From the NCBI GenBank assembly GCA_905250025.1, contig CAJNOJ010000014.1, positions 799,629 through 863,628 of the forward strand: DNA of 64,000 nucleotides, written 5' to 3'. The stretch is from Adineta ricciae. Taxonomy: Eukaryota; Rotifera; Eurotatoria; Adinetida; Adinetidae. The notes under the pieces are model-generated. The model was not told where the DNA came from and did no database searches. It saw nothing but the letters and a program-made list of their open reading frames with translations. The position numbers were made by a program, and so were the translations under genes. Positions 1-12,610 of the stretch are shown here, in pieces; within the stretch, counting starts at the first letter, position 1; every line of letters begins with the position of its first letter.

Positions 1-3000
1 GATTAAATATATAATGAACTTTCGATGGCGTTGGAAGAATATTAATCGATACGCGATAGTACATAACAAGACAAGCAGAGACAAGAAGGTAAAGTGAGGA
101 ACGAACATCAACCGAGAAGTCTAAACTATTCAAGAATCGACCGAGACGAACACTGTAGATGTGAAAGAGTTGCTTAGCTGCGGGATCGGGCAGAGCAAAG
201 ATTGCAAAAGATTGAAGTAAACGTTTCGACGGTGCCAATCGACCTGATGATGGCGAATCGCATGCAGCTAGAAATGTTAAATCAGATAGAGGACGTATTT
301 GATTTTTCTTTGCATCAAGTGCCGATCCTAAAAATACGCGAACATAATTTTCTTGGAATATGACTAGATTTCATCATACCTGTTTGAAGAATATATCTTA
401 AGGTTTCCAATGTTGGTTGATCACCGAATTGATCAACTTGAGGAATATTTAAATCATCAATGAATGCTAACAACCATTTGCCTTGTTGACAACCGAGTAG
501 ATTTCCTTTCTTCTTCACTAAATTGCTTGTAATTTGATTAACAAGTCTGTTTGGAGTTGTTTGAGCACTCATTTGGATTTTCAATGATTGTAAAGCTGAA
601 AAACAGAAAATACCAAGATTCTTTTTCCTTAACAAGTCGAACTATCTTAATAAACTCAATCGAACAACCGAAGTCATCATTGTTAGTAGAAAATTGCAAT
701 CTCTTTTCATACTCTTCTCATTTCGTATTATCTATAAACAGTATTAATACGAATGAGAGAAATTCAATCTCAATTCTCCAACTTACTTTTCAATTTCGAA
801 CGATGAAGAGCATTTCCTGATCACGGTAAATTATTACAAGAACAAACCCGAACGTATCATCACTACTTACCATCGCCTTTCGGCGCTTCTGCTGGTACAT
901 CATTGCTCTGTGCTAATTTACTTGTTGCTACACCACGCGTTGCATTATATTCTAATACATCACCTAGGATTGTGCCAGGTCGAATGAAATTTCCATCAGG
1001 TAGAGTTAAAGATCGAAGCATCGCTTCGATAAGCAATGTTTTTCCAACGCCACTGTTGCCAGTTAGAAGAACGGGAATTTTATGGATAAGTATCGAAGTA
1101 ATGAGGAATGAAAATCGAACAATATCAACTGTTGGAATTACCAATGATGTTTGTTCGCTTTTGATTAATTGTTCAGTTTTAGGAACAAGCGATTCCCATT
1201 CATGATATACAAATGTATTTAAATCAATCATATAATCGTATACCATTCGTACATCCGGTGGTAAGTAAACAGAATAGTTAATATTTGCACCGAACAAATC
1301 ACTAGATTCTTCGATTTGTCTATTGAAATTTTCAAAGATGAAAGTGCTTACCGAACAAAAGTATCGAATTCTTGAGTTGTCAAATCTCGTTCAGCTTTAA
1401 TTTGTTCTTTCTGGTTGATAATATTATCATCTTCGAAATTATCTTCTCGCTAAAGGCAGACATGTAGAATTAGTTTCTCTACGTTTAAAACACAAGTTCG
1501 TACTTTTAATCCACCGCCAAAACTCCAAACATAGCAGAAGATATAGATACGTATAAGACATTGGCGAATGTTTTTCGGATTTTTCTGCAGATAATATTGT
1601 TTTTTATCGTTGAGAACATAGATCACCAGTTCATCTCTTGGTAAAGAAAAGTTAAAAATTATTCCGGATGATTTATTTCATACCCTTGTGCATGCTGCTT
1701 CAAACCGTAAGGTTTCGGAGGCTCGTCTACAAAAGAATCAAAAAGTTCTTATATCAATACTATAAAGTATGAAAAATAATTGCTAAATAGTGTGATGCTA
1801 TACGCGAAAAAACACGAGATTTTGACGGAGAGGAGGTGTATTATGATCTTTGCATTTTGGTAAACTAGATTTTCTTGAATAGACTAGAGGTGGAAAACTA
1901 AGACTTTGGAGAATATCAAACCTTCACTTGGCTCTCTAGAAAAATGACGCTTCTTATGGTCTTCAATAAAAGAAATCAATTCAAACACATTGTTTTCACT
2001 TGTTAGATAAATAGTTCTTACTTGGTGCAGGTGCTGTTGCCGCACTTCGTTGATCTTCTTCTCCGAATCCACCATATTTATCGAGATAATTCAAGAATGT
2101 TGATAACAAATAGCAGAGTGTTTGCAAAATGTTTAATTTCGATACAGGCATATGCCATGGATCTTTTAACTGACTAAGAAACGTGAAGCCTAGAGAGTAG
2201 CGTGGATATTGAAGACGCGAACAGGCATTTAAATCTTGACAAACCTTTGTCCAACGAGAATTCCATCAATTCTCGAAGAAACTCCACTGCACTCGGCGGA
2301 AATTCCGCTGGTAGTTTACATCGATACCAATGATTCAAAAACGGCGTATAACCAAGATCCGATGGATCGAAATAAACCATTGCACAACGACTGACAGTAG
2401 CAGGCGATGAATTCACTAATGAATCAACTTCGAAGAGAATTCGTGTGTGTCCAGACAATCCAATACGTTCGCCATTTGCCAAGCAAAGAATTTTCGAATC
2501 ATCAAGAAGCTGCCGATAAACACAAAACGAGTATGCAAAAATCATGATGAGATGTTATTTACTTACCGTGTTCAAATTTTCAACCCATAAAGTATCAATC
2601 GGCCCGTCAAGAACTAACCATTGCCAATGATCAACGTAGTGTTGTTCGCTCTAAATAGTTAATATAGCTGTATTTGAGGAAATTGATTGAAATTCTACTT
2701 TGTCAGTATTCATGTGAGATTCTTGATTTTTAGCATATGTTCGCATTGTAGTTGCCAGCTGAAAATCAATGAATATGAATGAGACTCGTTTTAGAACTCA
2801 AAAGCAAAGTTTTCCTACCATTCCATCAGTAAATTCTAACGTATCTGGGTTGACTGCTCCATATAATTCAGATATTTGCATTGCTTTTGGATTCAGAACA
2901 GTCACATCAATAGTAGCCAATCGATTTTGTCGAGCCTATATAGCAGAAAATACTTTTTACCGTTCTGATACTTTGATTTCACTCACTTGTGTTTCATCTT

Positions 3001-6000
3001 TTATCATGGTTGGTATATAAGTCAATGCTCTTTGAAGAATATTTCGTACTGCAGTTTTTCCACCGCCCGCTCCGCCAACTAACATTGTACCATGTCGAAG
3101 GACAATTTGATTGTAAAGTTGCAGAGCTTTGTCTGCTTGTGTTGGCCAATATTCATAATTTAGATCTTTGATGGCACGTTCGATTGCTTGTTGGATTATT
3201 TCGTGTTCGTGTAACTTCTTTCCCGCTTGTGGAAAAAGATCACGAAGAATATCGAGAAAAAGTAATGCATCTTCTTTGAGTAACTTCGGNGCTCCGCCAA
3301 CTAACATTGTACCATGTCGAAGGACAATTTGATTGTAAAGTTGCAGAGCTTTGTCTGCTTGTGTTGGCCAATATTCATAATTTAGATCTTTGATGGCACG
3401 TTCGATTGCTTGTTGGATTATTTCGTGTTCGTGTAACTTCTTTCCCGCTTGTGGAAAAAGATCACGAAGAATATCGAGAAAAAGTAATGCATCTTCTTTG
3501 AGTAACTTCGGAAGATTTGATTCGACTAATGCTTGTATCATGATGTTTTCCTAGATGACAGCGTACAATGGAATGATATTGATCTCATTGGAAAAATCTA
3601 TACTTCAGATTGTTCATCGGTTAGATTTGGATCTTTCGTTTGCGATCGTTTGATTTCACCTGCAGTTAATAGAACAGCTTTGATAGCTCGCATACCAAAA
3701 TCATAGTGATCTTGCTGAGATAATTGACTATTGGACAAATTGTACAGATAAACAATTTTTGTTGCTAAAACTTTGGCAGAAATGAAACCAACGGAAAACA
3801 AAATGACTAAACAAATACAGATAAGACCAGTGCGCAAAAACGATCCTGTGGATTACCTTCACCGATCAAAGCATAGTGTGGAATCATCATTGCAATCGGT
3901 CGAAACATAGGTTTTAAGTTATCAGGTAATTCAACACGACCAGAATATGTTGGATTCCTGGAGAATATGGTAAATATATGGTCTTTCCAACGTTCCACGA
4001 ACACTTACATAGTCACAAAAAATCCACAGGAAGAATTCAGTTTGATTTCGCGACCATCAAATGAAAATCTATACAGATCAAATGGATAGAAGACTTCTCT
4101 CGAACGGGAATATCCAAACGAACCGTAGAGCATGCGAATCTTTTGCTGTTTTAATAGTTAATAACTGTTGAGCAACAACAGACAAAACTTCGACATCAAT
4201 ACGATTGAATCTATGCAGAAAAGTTGGTATTTATCGAGAAAAGATCTTCTCAGAATCATTTACTCATCAAAACAACACCATGATCCTAAGAGAAAAAGAA
4301 ATAGAAGACGTTGTAGAAATAAAGAACATACCAGATTGAACTAATCCGCTAAACATTTTCCCAAGAGTCTATCGATACGCATATACAGTGATACTTATGA
4401 AAATATTAGATTTAATATCTTTACCTTATGATCCAGTTCATCTGAACAATTGAAGACTAAACAAAGTTTTCCAAATGATTTCGCTAAATCTTTTACAGTT
4501 TCTGTTTTTCCCGTTCCAGCAGGTCCTTGAAAACATATTTTCCATGTCCAATAGTACTCATTCAATAAACAATTTTCTTATACCTGATGGTGCACCGCCA
4601 AGATTAAGTTTTATTGCACCAGTTAATGTCAGATAACATCTGCAAGAGAATTAACACGTGTCTTTCTCATCAAATAAAACCTATTCATCTCCTCAATGCA
4701 TACCGATCAGTTAACGGGGTAACAACCAATCGACTTGAACATCCTAGATACTCATATCCGTAGGGAAATGAAGCATCGCCTTGTAAAATGTGAAAATTCG
4801 TTTCTGTATCGCTCCATTCATATCGAAGATGTTTTTGCCATTCAAAATCATTCTTATCTCGAATCTAATTTAGATCGCATTGAACATAAATTTTGTCATC
4901 AAAAAGAATCTTCTCCAAACTTACGTGATGTTTAATCAACATTTCGAATATGTCACGCCAATGTACTTGTAGTGTTAATAGAGCTTCTACAGTCAGCAAT
5001 TTTGTGTGTTCGATTTGAGCAAACACAAGTGCGCAGACGCTTTTGATTGTGGTCATCATTTGATCGCGGATTTGAAGAAGTGCTTGATCAGTGTTTGTTG
5101 ATGAAGAATCAAATGTTTTGTTCACTTGTAGTGTATAAATCACTTGAGATATAGTGAGAACAATCTGACCAGGGTGTTTCAATGTCCATTCGATAAAATC
5201 TGCATTCTTTATATCTGCTAAGCCAGCCTACAAATCCCAAGAAAGCGAAAATAAATGGAATCGGGTGATTCCTAGATAAACTACTCACTTTAAGATGTTG
5301 TTTTACCGAATCGTACATAGCTAGTTCGACTGCAGTAAGCCACTGCTCAACCACACCTCTTGGTCGAATTGTTTTCGTAAAATTAACGACCTCACCTACG
5401 TGAACGAATTCGTTATAGAAATCATGGGATGATGAGTGCTTGTTACCTTCAACAGATTGCATACTAGTGACCATCTCTGTGGGTGATTTGACAATACGAA
5501 GGTAGAATATATTCGAAAAACATTTTCGAAGGTGTGGCTAAACAATAGTTATTTAAACCTTTCTTAGAGCATCTTCTATCACGCGAATGAACATACTTGA
5601 ACACAATTAGCATCAGTGGCATGCGAAAGAATATCTAAAAGATCGTCATTACTGAGAAAAAATAAACGCGGAAAAGCCAATCGTTTCGTTTCTAGATAGT
5701 CCTAAACAAATCAAAACATATTCAAAGCTCCATTGAAACTGATTTGATTTCTACCTCAAGTGCTCGTTGAATTTTCTCCATCAGAACATTATTTGTTTGC
5801 AATGAATCTAATGTTCCTGGATGTGTTGCTGCTTTCAATGCATTCGGTTGTTGTTCTGTTCTTCTCATTAACTCTTTCCATTGTTTATCAACTTGTGTGA
5901 AAATTTTCGTCTCTTGAGTGAGCTGAATATCAGGTGTCGAAAAAATCTGTTCCAGATAAAGCCAACGTCGTTGACATGTTATCCATTCATCGATGGTTTT

Positions 6001-9000
6001 CGCTAATAAAGTCAAACGTTTATCCCATTCATCAACTAATTGTCGAATAGGACTGATATATCTCGACGATTTGATCGTAGCCATTGTTATCTAAATCACA
6101 TTGATATATCGAATTGATTTTGAGAGAAAAATAAAACGAATTAATATACTTGACTTTCTTCAAGGTGTTGGAGAATATCTTCGTAACCGATGATAATAAA
6201 CGTGTCTTTGCCGGCATGTGGTATTAAACGAAAATCTAATGATCTCCATCTAAACAAAATAGAATTTCGCTTTCCGTTTGTAACCAATTTCATTTACCTT
6301 TCGATAATTTTATTCAACATCGTCTCTAATGCAGCTTCATTGGATGCCAATGACGAGACATCGGTTATTTTATCTATTAATTGTAAAATATCTGGTCGGA
6401 GTAACTTATTTAACATTAGAAATTCATCATCAATTATATCTTTGCCGATCAGTACTCTCAACCGATCAAAATGTCGTTTTTTCATGTTTGGATTACGCAA
6501 GGCTAAGATAACAGGCATTGCTGCTTTGAACTCCATCACACGTTCTTTCAATATTGGAATGATATTATTCGGAGGTAATGCTTTCTCCAAAATGTAAATA
6601 TTCTGAATAAACTTATTCACTTCTTTCTGTAAAAGATCGATATCGATCGAATCGAGCACCGTGTTTGTCCATTCACGATGAAGTTTTGTCCAATTTTGTT
6701 GAGATTCCCACAATAGCTTGCGAAGATTAATGTCCTGTTCGATATCAGTCAATTCATTATAAAGACTATGGAGACTGACAACAGATGTTTGAGAACGAAA
6801 TTTCGTTGTCATTTGGTAATCACTAAAGCGATTGAATATTGGATTTGTCAAACAATTATGTCTTGACTTTACCCGAGAATACGTTTCTTAGTTGATTGCT
6901 TACTAATCTGATTGAAACGTTCTTGATATGTTGTATAATTCTTTGCTTTTTCGTTCAATCGAGCTAGCGAATCTTGTAGAACTGAAATGATGTCCAGCGC
7001 TGTTTGAGGACGGGTATCGCTTGTCAATAGAGTTGGATCTTTTGATCGATTTTTTAATTCAACAGTTTGACTATACAAACGACTGATCATATCATCCAAT
7101 TCAATAGTAAATTTTTGAATGTTTTCATCGCATTGAGCTTCTGTGTAGAGTAAACTCGACTAGAAGGAGATTTTTTTCGAATGGTTTTAAACAAAATCAA
7201 AGAATTACTTTTAATTGATGGTAAATAGGTGCTAAAGAACGATATAATGAGTAATCTTCAGGTGCAATTTTGATTGCAAAGTCTTTGATAATGTGAAACA
7301 TTTTCGAGATTGTTTGAAATTCATTTTCCAGATTTCCTAAGTCGCTATTCACTTTATTTAATGTTGCTAAATGTTGAACGAATTCTTCGACAGATCGTGG
7401 ATCGCGATCCAATTGTTTCAAAACATCCTAAACGATTCTTAGTTTATTTGAAACGAATGATATTATTTTCGAACAACGTACTCGAATCGTTCGTTGCATT
7501 CGTTCATTCTTTTCAACTGCAACCGGTGGTAAATATTCTCCGATAGCAGCAATGACCCGTTTCGGATATGGGATCGAATCATCATGGAGATGTTGAGCTT
7601 TGAGTAGAATAAGTCCAACACGTTGCTCAACAATCATCTGTTGCATTTTCTGTAATTGTTGTGTATGTTTTGTCATCAAGAAATGTATATCTTCGGTATT
7701 CAGTTCTTGATTTTTCAGTTTCTCTTCAATGTGTAATTGTTTACAACTTAGAACCATGTCGCAGTATTTTTGATATCGCTAAAAGAGAAGAAGAGGATCT
7801 GAAACAGAATTCTCTTCAGGTCTGTTCATCGCGTACTCGAATAAAACTCTGAACGTTCACTAACGATTGATTGATCGTATTTAATGCGTCAACAATGATT
7901 TCTTGATGATCAACATCATCACCAAATAGGAAATCAACATCTGGCCAACGAGTTTTCGAAACATGAATTGGTATTCGACCTTGAGAACTAGTGGATTCAA
8001 AATTTGGAAATGTACAAAATAAATGTAAGGTTGGGTGATCACGAAGACTCGGTATTTGACCTTAAAGCAAATCAAATCATAGATTAATTTTGTTCGAGCA
8101 AGAAAATTCATAGTCTTTGTTTTACCAACAAATACTTCTAATCCGCTGACGATGTCTCGCATGGTATTTTTGAACTCGTATTCATTGGGACTGATTTCGT
8201 AGGTTACTCGATCCCTACTTTCCGAGAAACTTCCAGAAGACGAATCATCTTCCAGATCATTGGTATGTTGTTTTGGTATTTGATAGAATTTTAACAAGAG
8301 ATTCACTTCAAACATTGGCGGAGGAACTTTATTCGTACCAGTCCGAATCTATAAATATAGAAGAAACTAACCTTTGGTCAACTGTACAGTAATAAATGCA
8401 TACACGAGGTAAATCAAGCATGTCATCTGGTTCTACAACTGCATATAAATCATCTTGATCAAGATTTTCACTTTTTAAAATGCCACGTGGTTCGTACCTT
8501 TCTCTAATTGACAAATTCGAATGAGAAAATGTCGAATGGATCAGTTTGATTGCTTTCGAAATTTCGACTTACGCCTCTGAGTCAACATTCGTACGAGATG
8601 TTGCTTGTGATTCTGGTCGAAGCGCTTGTTTAGCTCGAAGACTTCGAGCAGAGGACGCAGATTTTTCGCGTACTAAGTGAAATCGTTCATCTGTATCTTC
8701 ATCATTTTGTTGTGCTGAGTCGGCGATTTTAAATTCCACGGCAAACGATTCACGTAAATGAATGAACAAATCTCGTACACATGATTTGACCAAACGGCGA
8801 AGAAATTCCAAAACGACATAATCAACTAAGCGTAGAAATTCCGATAAGCGAATTAATATATCACGCCAACGTTTTCGTTCAGCAAAACTTGGACCGTATT
8901 CTAAGATATCAAAGAACCTCTTCAACAAACACTGACAAGTCCTTCTGTTCAGTCTTTACTTGGATTCGGTTTGATTTTGATAGTTGCGTCGTTTACAACC

Positions 9001-10626
9001 GTTGCTCGTGATTCTTGCGCTTCGAGATATGATTGTGTGATTCGTTTCAGTTCGTCTTCATCGTCCGCGTGTCGATAGAGACTTGGATCGAGTAAAGCGT
9101 CCACAGGTATTCCTTCTAACTCAACAGCTTTCTAGACAATAGAAGCACAATTTCTTCCTCGGAAGAAATTATCTCAAACACTTACTTGACAAGCATTCGC
9201 TGCGAGTACAGCTACTTGATCGATCAGTTCGTGTAATTTTATTGTTGTCACATTCATTTGTGCAAATTGACGTCGACTAAATTCTTGCAGAGTTAATGTT
9301 TCTTGATATGCAGAACGATCGAGTAAACACAACGGCTTGACACGATCTGTTTCACCATAATAGTAAGCTTCGCACATAGCTTTGACATGAATAAGAACAC
9401 CTTGGAAGATTTCGTTTGCATAGAAAAGCTTCCGATTATGAAATGCACTAAATAAATATGAGAAAATAAGATCGGTCTGTTTTGGTTAGAGAATTACATT
9501 GTCCGTCGACGTTTTTCAAGTTGAACATTTGACCACCAACAATGAAACGTTCGCCATTTTCTTCAATGAAATCAAATCAAACGAAATGAAGTCCTTCAAA
9601 AGAATAAAACCTTCACAAACCGAAAGTTTGAGAAACATGATAACTGAGTAGTCAAATAATTATATCGATATCGTTCCCATAACCAAACCAGAGCTGGAGT
9701 GGTTTGCGTCTGAGAAGAATCTACTCGATCCACCTATGTATACATAGATCGGAAACAGTTTAGTGCATTCATTCGTGATGTCTTACATAAGTAACGTTAA
9801 AAGCAGATACGGTCCAAAAGAAAGGTAAAGAAATCACTGCAAGTTCGTCTGATTGAATCTCTAACTCATATGGATTATAAGGTGCATAATGTTTATCTCG
9901 ACCGGCTAGTAAACAATAGTAAAAGATTCCATTTCTTTCCGTATGTGGAGACTAAACGACAAGAGATTAGAGATGTTTTTCTTTTCTTTTTATTCAATAG
10001 TTCTGATGAGATTACCTGTTCATTTTTGGAGTCAGTAAGATATTCTTCGAGTGCTCGTTTTCCTCCAGGACCATGGAGAGGTATTTGGATTGGAAGACCA
10101 AGTTTTCTACGAAGTCGGATTAACTGATAGGCAGCATCACGTGTATTGTGTTCTGCCTCAAATTTCAGCCAAACAATAGGTTCTACTGTATTACGCTCTG
10201 ATGACGTCGGTGCTTTCATTGGTTTCTCCTCCTGTTCTATTCTTCCACCGAGCTTTCTTGGTGTTAAATGTTCGCTTTGCCATCGTTCTAATCTAAAATC
10301 AGTGCGATTTCAAAAATCTGTATCTCATACGATCATTAACTTACGATCTAAGATGCATAGGTAATTCCATACGAGGTTCCTGACGTGCTAAAACACGAGA
10401 TAAATGCTTGTCGGTAACCAGACATGGCAATGATCCATTCGTCTACAACGGAGAGCATCACGTAAATAGCATGAGCTTTCGAACGGAAACTTACATCTTG
10501 TGCTACGTATTCAGCGTATGCTTTGGCATCACAAGTTTTGAATTCACCTTGATTAGATTCACGAAATTCGTTGAGTCTTTTAGGGATAACGGAGGTGTCC
10601 AGCATTTTACGTTTTGTTGTGGACAT
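1..10626 (-). CDS. Axonemal dynein heavy chain, 3' part cut by window edge
   Basis: Motor subunit of a ciliary dynein arm, which uses ATP hydrolysis to slide axonemal doublets. Reading leftwards: an N-terminal tail (start ATG at 10626), the linker, then three AAA+ modules. AAA1 has GPAGTGKT (4503-4526) followed by [12 protein letters not shown] and [12 protein letters not shown]2 has GGAGGGKT (3053-3076) and later [10 protein letters not shown] and [18 protein letters not shown]3 has GNSGVGKT (1037-1060) and the Walker B region [11 protein letters not shown]. The last visible exon (327-1) continues AAA3 with [13 protein letters not shown] and [13 protein letters not shown], so AAA4, stalk, AAA5 and AAA6 lie outside the window. 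Introns are tiny; for example 379-328 is a 52-bp GT-AG intron. The tail before AAA1 looks short, roughly 1,500 residues after removing introns, which suggests a single-headed inner-arm type, but I cannot fix the subclass. The AAA2 region contains an assembly duplication around the N at 3290. Confidence 0.95.
3069..3511. repeat. Identical 221-bp direct copies around a single N (assembly join)
   Basis: Bases 3069-3289 and 3291-3511 read as the same 221 bp, separated only by the ambiguous base at 3290. Copy plus N is 222 bp, exactly 74 codons, so the dynein reading frame stays open and a predictor would insert a false repeat of the AAA2 segment. The same 221-bp arrangement recurs around the N at 13981, which points to a fixed-length overlap left when contigs were joined, not a real tandem duplication. 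Confidence 0.93.
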
Positions 10627-10712
10627 TTTGCACTCGGATGAGTTAGATATAACGAATAAGTTTGAGAAAGGCGCACGTTGAAAGCTTTGCCATTTACACT
10701 TGATTGAAAAAC

Positions 10713-10731
10713 AACGTCGCTTAGCGATGTT
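10713..10731 (-). promoter_or_regulatory. Near-perfect palindrome upstream of dynein gene (weak X-box-like core)
   Basis: AACGTCGCTTAGCGATGTT is a 19-bp inverted repeat with one mismatched pair. Its core GTCGCT-T-AGCGAT (10716-10728) fits the loose RFX X-box form RYYNYY-N-RRNRAC except at the last base, but matches the stricter GTTRCC-RGYAAC form poorly. It lies about 90 bp upstream of the dynein start. It may be a site for a dimeric factor; RFX is only one option. Confidence 0.3.
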
Positions 10732-11313
10732 CTGTATTGTAAACCTGAGAGGTCGCTGATTGATTTTTCGGAAGGAAAGAAAAAATTACATGAAGGTGAT
10801 AATGAATAATGATGCACAAGAGTCGAATATTGAGTGAATCATGTAATCTATCAGATAATGAGCCCTATTTTCAGAGGACGTATTCGAACTTCTTAAAATG
10901 ACTCTCGTTATCATTAAGATAGAGCCAGACGCTTACGAGATTTCATGAAGATTTAAAGTTGTTGAATATAAAACTTCTCTTATCTTCGATTGCTCATACT
11001 CAACGATTTGATTATCAAAATCTTCTGTTAGCTTCGTGTCATCCATAAATAAATGTTAATCTCTTATGATTCCAAGAGCCCCGTGCCAAAACCTTGCTTC
11101 TAGCATACAAGTGGTGTAAGAAACAACTCCTACGAACTGAAATATCGACTTCATGAAACAAGAAGAACATCCCAGCATCCACAGATTGTCCAGTCTCTCT
11201 TGTCGCAAATTGATACTCCTGTCAAAACTCTTAAACTGATCAGAAACTCTCTCTCATTTCTTGTTAGTCATCTAACGACCTCTGTATTCTTCTTCTCTCA
11301 ATCATAGGGGCTT

Positions 11314-11326
11314 GTTGCGTGACAAC
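11314..11326 (+). promoter_or_regulatory. X-box-like RFX site upstream of PIERCE1
   Basis: GTTGCG-T-GACAAC is an imperfect inverted repeat that matches 10 of 12 positions of GTTRCC-N-RGYAAC. It ends 120 bp before the ATG at 11446, within the usual range for X-boxes of ciliary genes in nematodes and other animals. The match is moderate and the assignment rests mainly on position and on the ciliary identity of the gene. Confidence 0.45.
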
Positions 11327-11445
11327 CTTGATTTTGATGGTAAGAAAAAAGCTGCTTGTTAAAACTAAAACATTCTAACAAGAGTTTACACATTCATCAA
11401 CTTCCTCTTCGTAGAATTATCATACAACACATTCGTAAAAAAACG

Positions 11446-12001
11446 ATGAGCCAAGCAAATTACAATGATGATAAGCCATATGTTCCTCCAGCAAGATATA
11501 CCGAAGTGAATCAGAATGGTGATGTTATCTATCAATCGGACTCAGTTCCTGTAGAAATTAGTTCAACTTATTTACAACCCAGAGATACTGTTGCACAGAG
11601 AAACGCCGCAACAACTAATGAGAAAACAAGTGAACATTATCGAACATTTAATATTCCTGCTAAATTTGACAATCCAGGTATGAAGTTAATTACGTTGTTT
11701 CATTTAATAACAAATTTCATCTATTAGATTGGTGGCAGGGATATAGTAAGAAAGAACCAAATCCACTCTATCGAACGACAGCTCAAGATTACGGTGCAGA
11801 AAAACCTAACATTCATACAATGCCAACTGTTTATCGAACGCAATCAAGCGCATTCACAGAGGTAGGAGACCATGATCTTACTCCAGTTCATTCCATTCAT
11901 GCTTGTTTTTCTTCTTGTAGCATCTTGGCAAATGTGGTATTTATCGTTACCAAGGTCTCAATACCACTGTTGACAAAGGACGTTATATAGATAAACCCTA
12001 A
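11446..12001 (+). CDS. PIERCE1: PIERCE1-type microtubule inner protein
   Basis: Small protein of the Pierce family (piercer of microtubule wall, formerly C9orf116), which sits inside the axonemal doublet and helps anchor outer dynein arms. Three exons: 11446-11677, 11728-11861 and 11921-12001, with introns of 50 and 59 bp that preserve frame. The conserved core is visible: EHYRTFNIPAKFDNP, WWQGYSKKEPNPLYRTT, YGAEKPNIHTMPTVYRTQ, then HLGKCGIYRYQGLNTTVDKG. The N-terminal 45 residues or so are low in complexity and not conserved, as in other members. The ATG at 11446 was chosen because upstream residues look like UTR. It faces away from the dynein heavy chain and has an X-box-like element 120 bp upstream. 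AATAAA signals follow at 12084 and 12109. PIERCE2 is an alternative name for the same family. Confidence 0.85.
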
Positions 12002-12610
12002 TTTCTTCTTTCTTCTTAGAGCGTGTAAAAAAGTTTATTTTAGGCATAATGGCCAGACGTTTTTGACGAGAGAATATCCTAATAATAAACAATCGAGTAT
12101 CTGTATTGAATAAACAACAAAGAAAAGTTCAATCGTATTTTTTCTTCTTCTGGCTTAATCAGTGATTTATTTTCGACGTTTGTTGACAATAAATAATGTA
12201 TGAATGAATTGCATACAAGAATTAAGACATGTGTGAAAGACTGTACACAAACATTCATACGACTATAATCAACAATAATAAGAAAATTAACTCTATATTA
12301 TCCATAGAATATAAAAAAGAGAAGAATGAGAGAAACAATTGAAATTTTTTAAAAAAGCAGAAGAAGCAAGGAGAAAAATGCTTAAGTATAGGTAAACTCT
12401 TGTTTTTCTGTTGCGCAGAGTTTTTTTTTATAGACTAGGCTACTAACATGAGGTTAGGAGAGAGACGTATTTTATATAGATGATTATAATGCTTTTAATA
12501 ATAATGATCATAGCCGCATTTGTATTGAGCGAACAAAAGCGTGATGTGTATTTCACCGAGATTGATCTATAGACAGAATTTAGGTCGAAATATTGCTACA
12601 AAATAGACAT
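12002..12610. other. Intergenic region between convergent genes
   Basis: These 609 bp separate the ends of PIERCE1 (+) and the synaptopodin-like gene (-). They are AT-rich, with AATAAA at 12084-12089 and 12109-12114. I see no open reading frame of note and no repeat. Confidence 0.6.

Larger units (their letters stand above)
10627..11445. other. Divergent intergenic region between dynein heavy chain and PIERCE1
   Basis: No coding sequence is seen in these 819 bp. The region separates two outward-facing ciliary genes and holds the palindrome at 10713-10731 and the X-box-like element at 11314-11326. An open frame reaches upstream of the PIERCE1 start to 11356, but its residues do not resemble the family, so I treat it as 5' UTR. 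Confidence 0.6.

Noticed and set aside
3069-3511. True tandem duplication inside the dynein AAA2 module
   Set aside because: Identity of both copies, the single N between them and the same 221-bp length at an unrelated locus indicate an assembly artefact.
11356-11445. N-terminal extension of PIERCE1
   Set aside because: Upstream in-frame residues are not family-like; the ATG at 11446 begins a more plausible protein.
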